A stretch of DNA of 64,000 bases, from the NCBI GenBank assembly GCA_023386835.1, contig JAEWIY010000018.1, positions 31,429 to 95,428 of the forward strand, given 5' to 3'. The notes beneath the pieces were generated by a model. That model was not told the DNA's origin. It saw only the letters and a list, made by a program, of their open reading frames with translations, and ran no database searches. The DNA comes from Verrucomicrobiota bacterium. Lineage in GTDB: Bacteria; Verrucomicrobiota; Verrucomicrobiia; Opitutales; Opitutaceae. Each line of letters begins with the position of its first letter. Within the stretch, counting starts at the first letter, position 1. This document shows, piece by piece, positions 1 through 8,777 of this stretch. The position numbers and the translations under genes were made by a program.

Positions 1-197
1 CGAAGGCCATGGCGGACGCGATTGCCGAGGCGACCGCCCAGGGCGCCACGACCGTGGTTGGCGGTGGCGACACCGCGACCGCAGCCAAGAAGTTCGGCGT
101 GGCCAAGAAAGTGACTCATTGCTCCACCGGGGGTGGCGCCAGCCTCGAGTTCCTCGAGGGCAAGGTGCTTCCCGGTGTGGCCTTCCTCGAAAGTTGA
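1..197 (+). CDS. pgk: Phosphoglycerate kinase, C-terminal fragment (cut by window edge)
   Basis: Only the last ~64 residues are present; the frame is open from base 3 and the rest lies upstream of the window. The glycine-rich [17 protein letters not shown] segment and the [13 protein letters not shown] segment are the characteristic C-terminal nucleotide-binding part of phosphoglycerate kinase, the glycolytic enzyme that makes ATP from 1,3-bisphosphoglycerate. It is followed on the same strand after 130 bases by tpiA, a common glycolytic gene order. Identification is firm; the N-terminal domain cannot be assessed. Confidence 0.95.
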   Translation, partial: KAMADAIAEATAQGATTVVGGGDTATAAKKFGVAKKVTHCSTGGGASLEFLEGKVLPGVAFLES

Positions 198-327
198 GGC
201 GCCCCGGCCCGGCGCAAACGCCGAGGGATGAAGCCGCTTTAGGCTTCATGCCTCGAACAACTCGCGCCGGGCTGACGGCTTCGATTGCCTCACCTCCATC
301 CACCTGCCAGCCTCCGTTTTTCCTACA

Positions 328-1095
328 ATGATTCGCAAAAAGCTCATCGCCGGTAACTGGAAGATGAACAAAGGTTCGAGCGACGCCGTCGCCTTGGTGA
401 AGGACATCATCGCCGAGGTGGGTCGTGAGACCGACGCCGATATCGTCGTCTGCCCCCCGTTCACGGCGCTGGAGTCAGTCGGCCAGGCCTTGGAAGGGTC
501 GGCCATCAAGCTCGGTGCGCAGAACATGCACCCGGAGCCCAGTGGCGCCTACACGGGTGAAGTATCGGCCGAGATGCTACGCTCGATGTACGCGAGCTAC
601 GTCATCCTCGGCCACAGCGAGCGCCGCACGTATTTCGCCGAGACGGATGCCTTCATCAACCAGAAGGTGCTCGCCGCGCTCAAGGCACAGCTGAAGCCGA
701 TCCTTTGCGTGGGCGAGACGCTGGCGGAGCGTGAAACTGGTTCGACGCTCAAGGTTGTGCAAACGCAGCTCGAGGCGGACCTTGACGGCGTCAGCAAGGA
801 CTTGGCGACGAACGTCGTGGTCGCGTACGAGCCGGTCTGGGCGATCGGCACGGGCAAGGTCGCCACGACCGAACAGGCGCAGGAGGTGCATGCGTTTATC
901 CGCAGCCTGCTGGGCAAGCTGTTTGGCTCCAACGCGGCCGGCCGCATGCGCATCCTGTACGGTGGTTCGATGAAGCCGGCCAACGCGCCGGAGTTGCTCG
1001 CGCAAAAGGACATCGACGGCGGCCTGATCGGCGGCGCCAGCCTGGAGGCGCGTAGTTTTGTCGACCTCGTGCGGTCGGCGACCAAAGTCGCTTGA
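328..1095 (+). CDS. tpiA: Triosephosphate isomerase
   Basis: A 255-residue protein of normal family length, interconverting dihydroxyacetone phosphate and glyceraldehyde 3-phosphate in glycolysis. The catalytic residues are visible: Lys12 in AGNWKMN, His96 in ILGHSERR and Glu168 in AYEPVWAIGTG, followed by the C-terminal phosphate-binding YGGSMKPAN and GGLIGGASL loops. The ATG at 328 starts directly with the usual MIRKKLIAGNWKMN beta strand, so the start is secure. It lies downstream of pgk on the same strand and is probably cotranscribed with it. Confidence 0.97.
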   Translation: MIRKKLIAGNWKMNKGSSDAVALVKDIIAEVGRETDADIVVCPPFTALESVGQALEGSAIKLGAQNMHPEPSGAYTGEVSAEMLRSMYASYVILGHSERRTYFAETDAFINQKVLAALKAQLKPILCVGETLAERETGSTLKVVQTQLEADLDGVSKDLATNVVVAYEPVWAIGTGKVATTEQAQEVHAFIRSLLGKLFGSNAAGRMRILYGGSMKPANAPELLAQKDIDGGLIGGASLEARSFVDLVRSATKVA

Positions 1096-1155
1096 TTGGA
1101 TTGCGGGACGGCGGCGCGAAAAAGTGCCGCCGTCCGAGTTCCCCCTCTCCTCCCC

Positions 1156-1881
1156 ATGATTCGCTCACCCCGATTGATCGCGGCCGCCCTGTTGCTGGCC
1201 GTTTTGCCGGCTGCCACGGTCCTGGCGCAACGCGTGAACCCGAAACCCGTGGTCATGCGCAGCCCGGATTATCCCACCGCGCTCACGAATTCGGGACGCG
1301 ACGGAACCGTTACGGTTGAATTTGCGGTGGAGGTGGATGGCACGATCCACGATCCGGTGGTGAAATCGTCCGACGATCCGGCCTTCACCGAGGCGGCGTT
1401 GGCCGCTCTGCCGAAGTGGAAGTTTGAACCCGGCACGCGCGACGGGCAGCCGGTGCGCATGAAGGTCGCTCTACCGTTTCGGTTTGCCGCTCCGCCGGAA
1501 CAGAAGGTGAACGCCGCGTTTGGTCGGAAGGTTTACCTCTCCAACCCGCCGCCGGCCGACCAGATCGTGACGGCGGAGCAGTATGGGTATCCGTTGGAGC
1601 CACTGAATCAGCCCAACATCCGGTATCCGGCGGCCTTCCAGGGTTCGGGCCGCGAGGAACGCGTGGAGGTCGGCTTTCTGGTGACGCCGGAGGGACGCAC
1701 GGCCGACCCCGCGGTGCTGAACGAGGTGCCGCCCGAGTTCGCCGCCACGGCGATCATGTACGTAGGCGCGCTCGTGTACGAGTTCCCGGTCAAGGACGGT
1801 AAGCCGGTTTACGTGGCCCTGCGCCGCGGCATCTTGATTTCCGACGGCGGCGAGCGAGCCGCGAAGTCGGCGACCCCGTAG
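1156..1881 (+). CDS. Exported TonB-like protein with two TonB C-terminal-type domains
   Basis: I chose the ATG at 1156 because it places a signal peptide (hydrophobic residues ~7-20 ending in VLAQ) at the N-terminus; the reading frame stays open upstream to 1096. The mature protein shows a TonB C-terminal fold signature at ~25-112 (YPTALTNSGRDGTVTVEFAV, then AALAALPKWKFEPG) and a second, more diverged copy at ~150-230 (IRYPAAFQGSGREERVEVGF). TonB domains normally contact outer-membrane receptors. This protein lacks the proline-rich spacer of classical TonB, so a direct energising role is uncertain. It follows tpiA by 60 bases. Confidence 0.75.
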   Translation: MIRSPRLIAAALLLAVLPAATVLAQRVNPKPVVMRSPDYPTALTNSGRDGTVTVEFAVEVDGTIHDPVVKSSDDPAFTEAALAALPKWKFEPGTRDGQPVRMKVALPFRFAAPPEQKVNAAFGRKVYLSNPPPADQIVTAEQYGYPLEPLNQPNIRYPAAFQGSGREERVEVGFLVTPEGRTADPAVLNEVPPEFAATAIMYVGALVYEFPVKDGKPVYVALRRGILISDGGERAAKSATP

Positions 1882-1951
1882 ACGGACGATCGCGTGGTGA
1901 CGTTGACCGCGCCGTGGCGAGGGCAACGCCCGTAAGATCGCGCCGCTGGAA

Positions 1952-3652
1952 TCAGCCGGCGTTGGTGATTTCCGTCGCGAGCTGGACGATCGAGCAGGGC
2001 TTCTGCAACTGCCCGGCGACGCCGTAGGCGTTGAGCCGCGTCTGCATTTCGGGGCTGGCGTAACCGCTCAGGATGATCACTGGCGGCAGGTCACCGCCGA
2101 GTTCCTTCAGGGCGCCGAGCGTTTCCTCACCGGTCATGCCGGGCATGATCAGGTCGAGCAGGATGTGCGTGATCTCGGCGCGGTGGCGCTGAAACAGCTC
2201 GAGCCCTTGGTAACCGTCGACGGCGCCAAAAACCTTCGCCCCCGCGCGCTCGAGCAGGCTCGTGACGACTTGGCGGACTGGGTCTTCGTCTTCGATCAGC
2301 AGGATCCGTTTGCCGGCCAACGAACGCGTTTCACGGATCTTCGGTTGCAGCGTACCCGGAGCCGTCGTCGCCGCGCGCTGGGCCGGTAGGAAAATGCGGA
2401 AGGTGGATCCCGCGCCCGGAGCACTGCGGACGGCGATGGTGCCGTTGTGCCAGCGGACTGTGCCGAAAACGGTGGAAAGGCCGAGACCACGACCGGTGAA
2501 TTTGGTCGTGAAGAACGGATCGAAGATGTGCGCCAGGGTGACGGGCGACATGCCCGCTCCGTCGTCCGCGACCCAGATTTCGACGTAATCGCCGGGCGTG
2601 ACTTCCGGTCCAAAAAACGACGTGTCACGATAGCCGGGCTCGAGGCGCGTGATCCGTGTGCCGACCTCAATCGTGCCGGTCTCGTCGCCCATCGCCTCCT
2701 CGGCGTTGATGAGGAGATTGAGAATGGCCTGGTTGAGCTGGGCGAAGTCGCCCTGGATCGGCGGCAGGTCCGGCGAGAGACGCTTCTCGATTTCGACGTT
2801 TTTGTTGAGCGACACCGAGATCAACGAGGCGGCGTCGATGACCGTATCGTTGAGATTGACGGCTTCAAGCGTGCCGGCAGAGCGGCCGGCCGACGTGAGC
2901 ATCTGCTGGCACAACTTGGCGGCGCTGGTGGCCGCCTTGCGGATCATCGAGACGCATTGCCGCTCGCCGTCCTCCAGCCCGGCGCTCATCTCCAGGAGCT
3001 CGGCGTGGCCGAGCACGCCCGTGAGCAGATTATTGAAGTCGTGCGCGATGCCGCCGGCGAGTTGTCCGAGGCTCTCCAGGCGCTGCGTGTTCACGAGCTG
3101 CCGTTCCAGCTGCTTCTTGGCTTCTTCGGCCTTGAATTGCTCGGTGATGTCAAAACACGCCGAAAGGCATTGTGGATCGCCGGAGGGGTCGGCGTCGAAG
3201 ACGCGGCTGGCGATCAGGAGGTGGCGCACGCCGCCTTCGCCGCGCGGACGCAGTTTGATGTTGGCCGTCTGCCGCGTGGTGCCGCCGAACACCTGGGCCA
3301 AATGGTCGTGAAACTGCCGTGCCGAAATCGAATCGAGCTGGGACGCGAAAGGCTGACCCACGAGGCTTGAGCCATCGGATTGCAGGAGCTCGGCCGCCGC
3401 CTGGTTCAGCCGGCGGATCTGCCCTTCGCGCGACAGGGCAAAGTAGGCGACTGGCGCCAATTCGAACAAAGCGACATCACGAGCGCGGGAGCGGTCAGCG
3501 TCGGAGTGAGTGCGCGAGGGCTCCGGGGATTGCATCTCCGGATTCACTTGAACGGCGCTCTTCCCGGAGTGCAACCGCTCTTCGGGATCCAAATGGTGGG
3601 GGGACGGCCGGGCTGGAGTAGAAGCGGCTGCACCCTCGGGTCTTAGGTCCAT
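1952..3652 (-). CDS. PAS hybrid histidine kinase with C-terminal receiver
   Basis: A 566-residue cytoplasmic sensor with no membrane segment. Order: low-complexity N-terminus (1-58), PAS domain (~61-172), a short coiled linker, dimerisation/phosphoacceptor region with His204 in GGIAHDFNNLLTG, an HATPase_c domain (DDGAGM and GRGLGLSTV boxes, ~310-430), and a receiver domain (~446-566) with the acidic pair in LLIEDEDPV, phosphoacceptor Asp in ILLDLIMPGMTG, and conserved Lys in LQKPC. The open frame continues upstream into the prenyltransferase gene, so the first ATG after that gene's stop (3652) is used. No output regulator is adjacent; the signal is unknown. Confidence 0.9.
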   Translation of the reverse strand: MDLRPEGAAASTPARPSPHHLDPEERLHSGKSAVQVNPEMQSPEPSRTHSDADRSRARDVALFELAPVAYFALSREGQIRRLNQAAAELLQSDGSSLVGQPFASQLDSISARQFHDHLAQVFGGTTRQTANIKLRPRGEGGVRHLLIASRVFDADPSGDPQCLSACFDITEQFKAEEAKKQLERQLVNTQRLESLGQLAGGIAHDFNNLLTGVLGHAELLEMSAGLEDGERQCVSMIRKAATSAAKLCQQMLTSAGRSAGTLEAVNLNDTVIDAASLISVSLNKNVEIEKRLSPDLPPIQGDFAQLNQAILNLLINAEEAMGDETGTIEVGTRITRLEPGYRDTSFFGPEVTPGDYVEIWVADDGAGMSPVTLAHIFDPFFTTKFTGRGLGLSTVFGTVRWHNGTIAVRSAPGAGSTFRIFLPAQRAATTAPGTLQPKIRETRSLAGKRILLIEDEDPVRQVVTSLLERAGAKVFGAVDGYQGLELFQRHRAEITHILLDLIMPGMTGEETLGALKELGGDLPPVIILSGYASPEMQTRLNAYGVAGQLQKPCSIVQLATEITNAG

Positions 3653-3773
3653 AAGCGCCCATTGAACGCGACTCCGCCCTGTGGTTCGGGCCGCAGCACG
3701 GAAATCCGGCAGGAGTCTGTCAGGAATCCCGGAGAAATTACGTCCGGCTCTCCCGGAAACCGTTGAGCCCGCG

Positions 3774-4658
3774 TTAGTGGGCGCGTGCCGCCATGGAGCG
3801 GACGAGCTCGCGTAGAAAATCTGCCTGAGGCCCAAACCGCCGAAGTGCCGTTTCGGCGGCCGCCGTCCGTCGGGCGACTTGGTGTCGCGACTCGTCGAGC
3901 CCCAACAGGGTGACGTAGGTCGTCTTGCCCGCGCGGGCGTCCTTGCCGGCGGTCTTGCCCAAGGTCGCGGTATCCGCGGTCGCGTCGAGAATGTCGTCAA
4001 CGATCTGGAAAGCCAAACCGAGGTGTTCGCCCACTTGGGCGAGCTCGGACAGGTCTTCCTCCGACAAGCGCCCGACAAGCCCGCCCAGTTGCAAAGCGCC
4101 GGCGATCATCGCGGCGGTCTTGTTGCGATGGATGTACTCCAGCTCGGGCAGGGTCGCGTCGGCTTTCTTCTCGGCCAACAGATCCTCCATCTGCCCGCCG
4201 ATCAGTTGTTCGCTGCCTGCCACCTCCGCGAGCGTGCGGACGAGCCGGTTCGCGAGCGCCGGATCATCGGCGTACGAGCGGCTGAGCAGCAGGAACGCGT
4301 GGGTCAGAAGCGCGTCGCCGGCGAGCAGGGCCGTCGCTTCGTCGAATTGGCGGTGCGCCGTCGGACGGCCGCGACGCAGGTCGTCGTTGTCCATGCACGG
4401 CAGGTCGTCATGGATCAGAGAATACGTGTGCACGCACTCGATCGCGACCGCGGCCGGCAGGGCGCGCTCAGCGGGCTCGCCGCCGAGTTCCGCCGCCGCG
4501 AGCACCAAGGTTGGGCGGAGCCGTTTCCCGCCGGATTCCAAGGTGTAACGCATGGCGGTGTGCAGCCGCGACGGGCGGGTGCCATGTGCTGGAACATGTT
4601 GCTCCAAGCCAGCTTCAATCTGCGCTACGAACGAGTTTAATTTGGTTGAGAAATCCAT
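3774..4658 (-). CDS. ispA: Polyprenyl (farnesyl/geranylgeranyl-type) diphosphate synthase
   Basis: A 294-residue all-helical trans-prenyltransferase that condenses isopentenyl diphosphate with allylic diphosphates. The first Asp-rich motif is HDDLPCMDNDD (Asp84-Asp85), with the chain-length region CVHTYSLI just before it; the second is DDILDATADT followed by GKTAGKD. GGKRLRP near residue 43 binds diphosphate. Length and motif form fit IspA-like short-chain synthases (C15-C20); exact chain length cannot be read from sequence alone. The ATG at 4658 gives the normal N-terminus MDFSTKLNSF. It diverges from the DUF4013 gene with a 39-base gap. Confidence 0.93.
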   Translation of the reverse strand: MDFSTKLNSFVAQIEAGLEQHVPAHGTRPSRLHTAMRYTLESGGKRLRPTLVLAAAELGGEPAERALPAAVAIECVHTYSLIHDDLPCMDNDDLRRGRPTAHRQFDEATALLAGDALLTHAFLLLSRSYADDPALANRLVRTLAEVAGSEQLIGGQMEDLLAEKKADATLPELEYIHRNKTAAMIAGALQLGGLVGRLSEEDLSELAQVGEHLGLAFQIVDDILDATADTATLGKTAGKDARAGKTTYVTLLGLDESRHQVARRTAAAETALRRFGPQADFLRELVRSMAARAH

Positions 4659-4697
4659 GCTCGCGCCCCTACGGTCCGCCCGGTTTTCCTCGCCGCA

Positions 4698-5303
4698 ATG
4701 CCCACGCTCGAACTCGTTTGCAAACGCCTTTTCGTCGATTCCGCGTGGTTCCTCAAAAGCATCATCGGCGCGCTCCTGCTGGTCGTGCCGATCGCCCATT
4801 TTTTCGCGTTCGGGTATCTGTACTTGTTGGTGGAGCGCGCGCGGCGGGGCGATAGCGTGAAACTGCCGGAGTGGGAGGACTGGTCGCGCCTGTTCATGGT
4901 CGGCATTCCGACGTTCGTCATCTTCCTTGTCCTGGGTGTCGCGCCGATCCTGGTGGCGTGGATTCTCACGTGGCCGCTGCGCCTGCTGGCGTACGGCGCT
5001 TTTGTTTACCTGCCGCTGGTGCCCGCCGTGATGATCGCCGGGCCTTTGACGGCCGCGGGCATCTACCAGTACCAGAAACGGGAGGAGTATACGGACGCGT
5101 TTCGGCTGCCGGTGCTGAGCAAGATGCTCCGGTCGAGCCGGGGGCGGTTCATCCTGCCGACGCTCGCGCTGATCGGCCTGTTGGCGGCCGGCTATCCGCT
5201 GATGACCTTCACCGTGTTTGTCGGTCTGGCGGCGAGCTGGACCTACTACGCGGCCTTTTTCCGATTTGTGGAAGAAACTCGCAAACCGCCGATTCGCGTT
5301 TAG
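4698..5303 (+). CDS. DUF4013-type integral membrane protein
   Basis: A 201-residue membrane protein with several hydrophobic segments (~20-42, 70-98, 100-122, 153-185). The features GYLYLLVERARRGD and LPEWEDWSRLFMVG match the conserved pattern of the DUF4013 family (a repeated bundle of membrane helices with a LPEW-DW loop). No function is established for the family. It is the first gene of a plus-strand group with the FmdB-like protein (22-base gap) and the next membrane-anchored protein, which suggests cotranscription. Confidence 0.75.
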   Translation: MPTLELVCKRLFVDSAWFLKSIIGALLLVVPIAHFFAFGYLYLLVERARRGDSVKLPEWEDWSRLFMVGIPTFVIFLVLGVAPILVAWILTWPLRLLAYGAFVYLPLVPAVMIAGPLTAAGIYQYQKREEYTDAFRLPVLSKMLRSSRGRFILPTLALIGLLAAGYPLMTFTVFVGLAASWTYYAAFFRFVEETRKPPIRV

Positions 5304-5325
5304 GCGTCACGGTTTTTCTCAATCC

Positions 5326-5622
5326 ATGCCCACCTACGAGTATCTCTGCCAACAGTGCGGACACGAATTCGAGGCGTTCCAGTCGATGAAGGATGCGCCC
5401 CTGACGAACTGCCCCAGCTGCGGCAAGGAGACGGTGAAACGTAAGATCGGCGGCGGCGCGGGCCTGATCTTCAAGGGGTCCGGCTTCTACATCACCGATT
5501 ACAAGAAGTCGGCTGGCGGTGGCTCCGGCGGTGAATCAAAAGGGGGTGAGTCCAGCGGCGGCAAATCGGAAGCGAAACCCGCGAAATCCGAGAGTAAGTC
5601 GTCGTCTCCCAGTTCCAGCTAA
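5326..5622 (+). CDS. FmdB-family zinc-ribbon protein
   Basis: A 98-residue protein beginning MPTYEYLCQQCGHEFE, the classic start of the FmdB/CxxC_CxxC_SSSS regulatory family. Two zinc knuckles are visible: Cys8-Cys11 and Cys29-Cys32. The region GGGAGLIFKGSGFYITDYK is also family-typical. The C-terminal ~30 residues are a Gly/Ser/Lys-rich low-complexity tail. The function of these small proteins is unclear; the original FmdB was proposed as a regulator of an amidase/formamidase operon. I chose the ATG at 5326 over the upstream in-frame ATG because the family motif begins there. Confidence 0.88.
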   Translation: MPTYEYLCQQCGHEFEAFQSMKDAPLTNCPSCGKETVKRKIGGGAGLIFKGSGFYITDYKKSAGGGSGGESKGGESSGGKSEAKPAKSESKSSSPSSS

Positions 5623-5634
5623 CCACGCACCTCC

Positions 5635-6306
5635 ATGGCCACGATCAAAGAGAGATACGAGCGCGCACTTTACGGAGCCAGCCTGTTTGAAGTCACGCTG
5701 GGAGCGCTGCTCAGCGTGGCGTTGGGGGCGGTTTTAGCTCTGGCCTTTTTGGTCTTCAAACCGGTGGAGACGGCCAAGGCGCCGCCCGAGCAGCCCGAAG
5801 TGGGGACGGTCTATTACGTCCAAGGTTCGGCCAACGGCACCCGTGGTCGCCAGTACCTCCGTAAGCGCCAGCTGCTGCTCGAGGGGGGCGCTTCGGAGGT
5901 GATCACGCTGTCGGAGGATGAACTCAATGCGTGGATCGCGTCGTCGCGCGCGAATCCGGATGCCCAGGGAGGGAGCGGCTTTTTGGTGCCGCAATCGGTG
6001 AACTTCCGCGTGCGTGAGAGCCAGCTGCAGATCGGATTGCCGTGCACGTTGAGCCTGCCGGGCCTGAACCGGACAATCATCGTCCAGGCGAAAGGCGGGT
6101 TCGAGCAACGCAGCGGTAAGTTCGTTTACGCGCCCAGCGAGATGTACGTGGGTTCGTTGCCGGCGCACCGCGTGCCGGGCTTGGCGAGCTTCGTCACGAA
6201 CCGCTTGATGGCCGCGCAGGAATTGCCGCCCGAAACCGTGGCTGCTTGGTCCCGGCTGGAGCGGGTCTCCGTGGAAGGCGAACACCTCGTATTGGCCGGG
6301 CGGTGA
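5635..6306 (+). CDS. Membrane-anchored protein of unknown function
   Basis: A 223-residue protein with one N-terminal membrane helix (~18-42, after ERYERALYGASLFE) and a predicted periplasmic remainder. After a linker (~45-55) come a strand-rich region and the segment ITLSEDELNAWIASS, which recalls proteins with a lipid-binding-like fold in which DELN is a recurring piece; I do not recognise a named family. It follows the FmdB-like gene by 12 bases and ends facing the DRTGG gene. A function cannot be assigned. Confidence 0.6.
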   Translation: MATIKERYERALYGASLFEVTLGALLSVALGAVLALAFLVFKPVETAKAPPEQPEVGTVYYVQGSANGTRGRQYLRKRQLLLEGGASEVITLSEDELNAWIASSRANPDAQGGSGFLVPQSVNFRVRESQLQIGLPCTLSLPGLNRTIIVQAKGGFEQRSGKFVYAPSEMYVGSLPAHRVPGLASFVTNRLMAAQELPPETVAAWSRLERVSVEGEHLVLAGR

Positions 6307-6363
6307 CGCGGGCCTGCACGACGGTGCGCGGTTCGCGCCGGAGTGGAGTCGAAAGGTGCGGAA

Positions 6364-7551
6364 TCAGCGTGCTGACGGCCCGCCGCCCAGCGCGTTCAGC
6401 AGCTTGTCGAGATCGACGTGCTCGGTGATGAGCCGCTTGATCACCGGGATCTTGTCGGTGTCCTCCGGCTGCGTTTTCACCGTCATCTGATTGATCTTCG
6501 AGGTGATGGTGTAGCTCTCACCGGCCGCGGTGATGACCGGGATGTCCGTTTGCGTCAGCAGTTCGCGCAGCTTCGGATGCGGCTCGATGTCATTGGTCAG
6601 GATGATGCCGGCAACGGTGTTGGAAGGCTGCAGCTGTGCCGCGGAGATCGCCGCCAGGATGATGTCATCGCGGTCCCCGGGCGTGATGATCAACGTGCCC
6701 GCTTGCAGGTGTTCCACGATGCCCTTCGCCGTCATCGCGCCCACCACCACGCGTTCAACGCGCTGTTTGGCTCCGCCACGGCGGCCGTTGAGCCACCGTC
6801 CGGCGATGTGCTCGGCGATCTGCGACAGATTGGGGGCGGAGAGGACTTGCTGCACCGGCAGAACGCCGAGGAGCGGCACTCCAAGACGCGCGAGACCGCG
6901 GCCGGCGTAATCCTGGATCAAGTCGATCTTGTCGGGCTCGACCTTGTTCAGGATCACGCCGACGACCTGCACGCCCTCCTGGTCGAAAAGCGCCTTGTTC
7001 AGGGCGATCTCGTCGATCGGACGACCGATGCCTCCGGGGGTCACGAGGATGACCTTGGCGCGAAGCAGCTTCGCCACGCGCGCATTCGACAATTCGAAGA
7101 CGCTGCCGACACCGGCGTGGCCGGTGCCCTCGATCAGCGTGAAATCCTTTTCCCACGAGACCCGGTCAAACGCGCGGCAGATCGTGTCCTCCAACTCCGG
7201 CAGCATCTTGCCCGGCGACTTGAGATAACGGCGCGTGAAGGTGCCGTCGACCGCCACGGGGCTCATGCTCTGGATCGGCACGTGCACATTGTAGATCGTG
7301 TCGAGCAGCACCGAATCCTCATCGATCTTGTGGCCTCCGACCTCGATGAAGCGCTGGCCGATGGGCTTGATGAAACCCATTCGCGGGAAGATGGCCTGCA
7401 ACGCGGCAAAGAGGCCGAGGCACGTGGTAGTCTTGCCGTCATTCATCCGGGTCGCCGCCACGAACAGCCGTTTCGTGACGTGATTCGTGGGCTTCGTGAG
7501 CAGCGGCAACGGCGGCAGTTCGAATGGGTTGGCGATCTGCGGAGTGGGCAC
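6364..7551 (-). CDS. P-loop (BioD/CobQ-like) plus DRTGG domain protein, Pta N-terminal-like
   Basis: A 395-residue protein with an AAA_26/BioD-like NTPase domain at ~25-230 (Walker-A-like ATRMNDGKTTTCLGLF, then LIEGTGHAGVGSVFELSNA) and a DRTGG domain at ~240-350 (TLIITPGDRDDIILAA). These are the two N-terminal domains that precede the catalytic domain in long enterobacterial-type phosphate acetyltransferases, where they are regulatory. Here they are encoded alone, 97 bases downstream of the catalytic gene on the same strand. Likely a regulatory partner of Pta, by inference from domain content and adjacency. Confidence 0.82.
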   Translation of the reverse strand: MPTPQIANPFELPPLPLLTKPTNHVTKRLFVAATRMNDGKTTTCLGLFAALQAIFPRMGFIKPIGQRFIEVGGHKIDEDSVLLDTIYNVHVPIQSMSPVAVDGTFTRRYLKSPGKMLPELEDTICRAFDRVSWEKDFTLIEGTGHAGVGSVFELSNARVAKLLRAKVILVTPGGIGRPIDEIALNKALFDQEGVQVVGVILNKVEPDKIDLIQDYAGRGLARLGVPLLGVLPVQQVLSAPNLSQIAEHIAGRWLNGRRGGAKQRVERVVVGAMTAKGIVEHLQAGTLIITPGDRDDIILAAISAAQLQPSNTVAGIILTNDIEPHPKLRELLTQTDIPVITAAGESYTITSKINQMTVKTQPEDTDKIPVIKRLITEHVDLDKLLNALGGGPSAR

Positions 7552-7648
7552 GGGAAGGGAGAAGGAAAGAGGCGCGAAGAAGGATCAGCCGGTTCAGAAC
7601 CGCAGGCGCGAGGAACTCAGCTGGCGTGGCGCATAGACGTCGGGTCAC

Positions 7649-8680
7649 TCAGGCGGTGCCATACAGCAACCGACGGTCGATTGCCTGCGCGCCCACGACC
7701 GCGGCGGCGCCAAAAACATCGTGAGCACTGGCCCCACGACTGATCTCAGCCGCCGGTTTGGTCAGACCGGTGATGATCTGGCCAAACGTATTCGCGCCGG
7801 CGAGGTATTGAACAAGTTTATACCCGATGTTGGCGCTGTTGAGGTCGGGAAACACCAGCACGTTGGCCCGGCCGGCGACGGGGCTGTCGACCTTCTTGGC
7901 TCGTGCGACGGTGAGGTCGAGGGCGGCGTCGACCTGCAATTCACCATCAATCTCCAACTCGAGCCCCTGGGATTGTGCGCGCTGGCGGGCCAGCTCGGTG
8001 GCGTGGCGCACCTTCAGCAGAGCAGGGTGGTTCGAGGTGCCGCGCGACGCGTAACTGAGCATCGCGACACGCGGCCGCTCATTGGTCAGATGCTGCGCGA
8101 TTAACGCGGTGGAAAGCGCGATGTCCGCCAACTGCTCGGCGGTGGGCTCCGGAATCACGCCGCAATCCGTGAGGAAGAGCGAACCGTCGCTGCCGACTTT
8201 CTGCTCATCAAAATCCAGGATCATCAACGACGACGCGGTGCGCACGTGCTCGAGGCGCGGGATGATTTGGAACAGGGGGCGCAGGGCGCTCGAGGCCGAT
8301 TGACTGGCGCCGCCGACGAGCGCGTCGACTTGCCCGGCGGCCAGCATCATCGTGGCAAACGTGCTGTTGTCGCGCATGGCCTGACGCGCCTGATCCGGCG
8401 TGAGGCCGCGGGACCGGCGCTGCTCCGCGAGTTGTGCAACAAAGAGCTCAAAGTCCTCGCTCCGGGAGGGCTCAATCAGGCGCATCCCTTCCAGGTTGAT
8501 GTCGAGACGGGCCGCCTGGGCCTTGATCTCCGTGCGATCTCCCAACAGCACCGGTACGCCCATCCGCCGGGTGACCCATTGTCGCGCCGCTTGCAAAATA
8601 CGGGCGTCGGTGCCCTCCGCAAAGGCGACGCGTTTCGGATGACGTTGAAGTTTGGCCGTGAGCTTCGGAATCAGCGGCAT
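7649..8680 (-). CDS. pta: Phosphate acetyltransferase (catalytic domain only)
   Basis: A 343-residue protein matching the short PTA_PTB catalytic form that interconverts acetyl-CoA and acetyl phosphate. Family features: KRVAFAEGTDARILQAA at the N-terminus, DALVGGASQSASSALRPL, the MLSYASRGTSNHP segment and VLVFPDLNSANIGYKLVQY near the C-terminus. No acetate kinase gene is in the window. It is first in a two-gene minus-strand unit with the P-loop/DRTGG protein and diverges from murJ over ~97 bases, which must hold both promoters. Confidence 0.95.
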   Translation of the reverse strand: MPLIPKLTAKLQRHPKRVAFAEGTDARILQAARQWVTRRMGVPVLLGDRTEIKAQAARLDINLEGMRLIEPSRSEDFELFVAQLAEQRRSRGLTPDQARQAMRDNSTFATMMLAAGQVDALVGGASQSASSALRPLFQIIPRLEHVRTASSLMILDFDEQKVGSDGSLFLTDCGVIPEPTAEQLADIALSTALIAQHLTNERPRVAMLSYASRGTSNHPALLKVRHATELARQRAQSQGLELEIDGELQVDAALDLTVARAKKVDSPVAGRANVLVFPDLNSANIGYKLVQYLAGANTFGQIITGLTKPAAEISRGASAHDVFGAAAVVGAQAIDRRLLYGTA

Positions 8681-8777
8681 AGTTCGGGTGCACGCTGCGT
8701 TTGCACGGCAGCAGCGTCAATGCCGGCCACCGGTAATGACTTGTAAGCGAGGGTGGCCGACCCGAAAAACAACGCGC

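Noticed and set aside
4078..4659. Extension of the histidine-kinase frame upstream into the prenyltransferase gene
   Set aside because: The extension overlaps a well-supported gene and shows a shifted-frame composition; the ATG at 3652 is sufficient.
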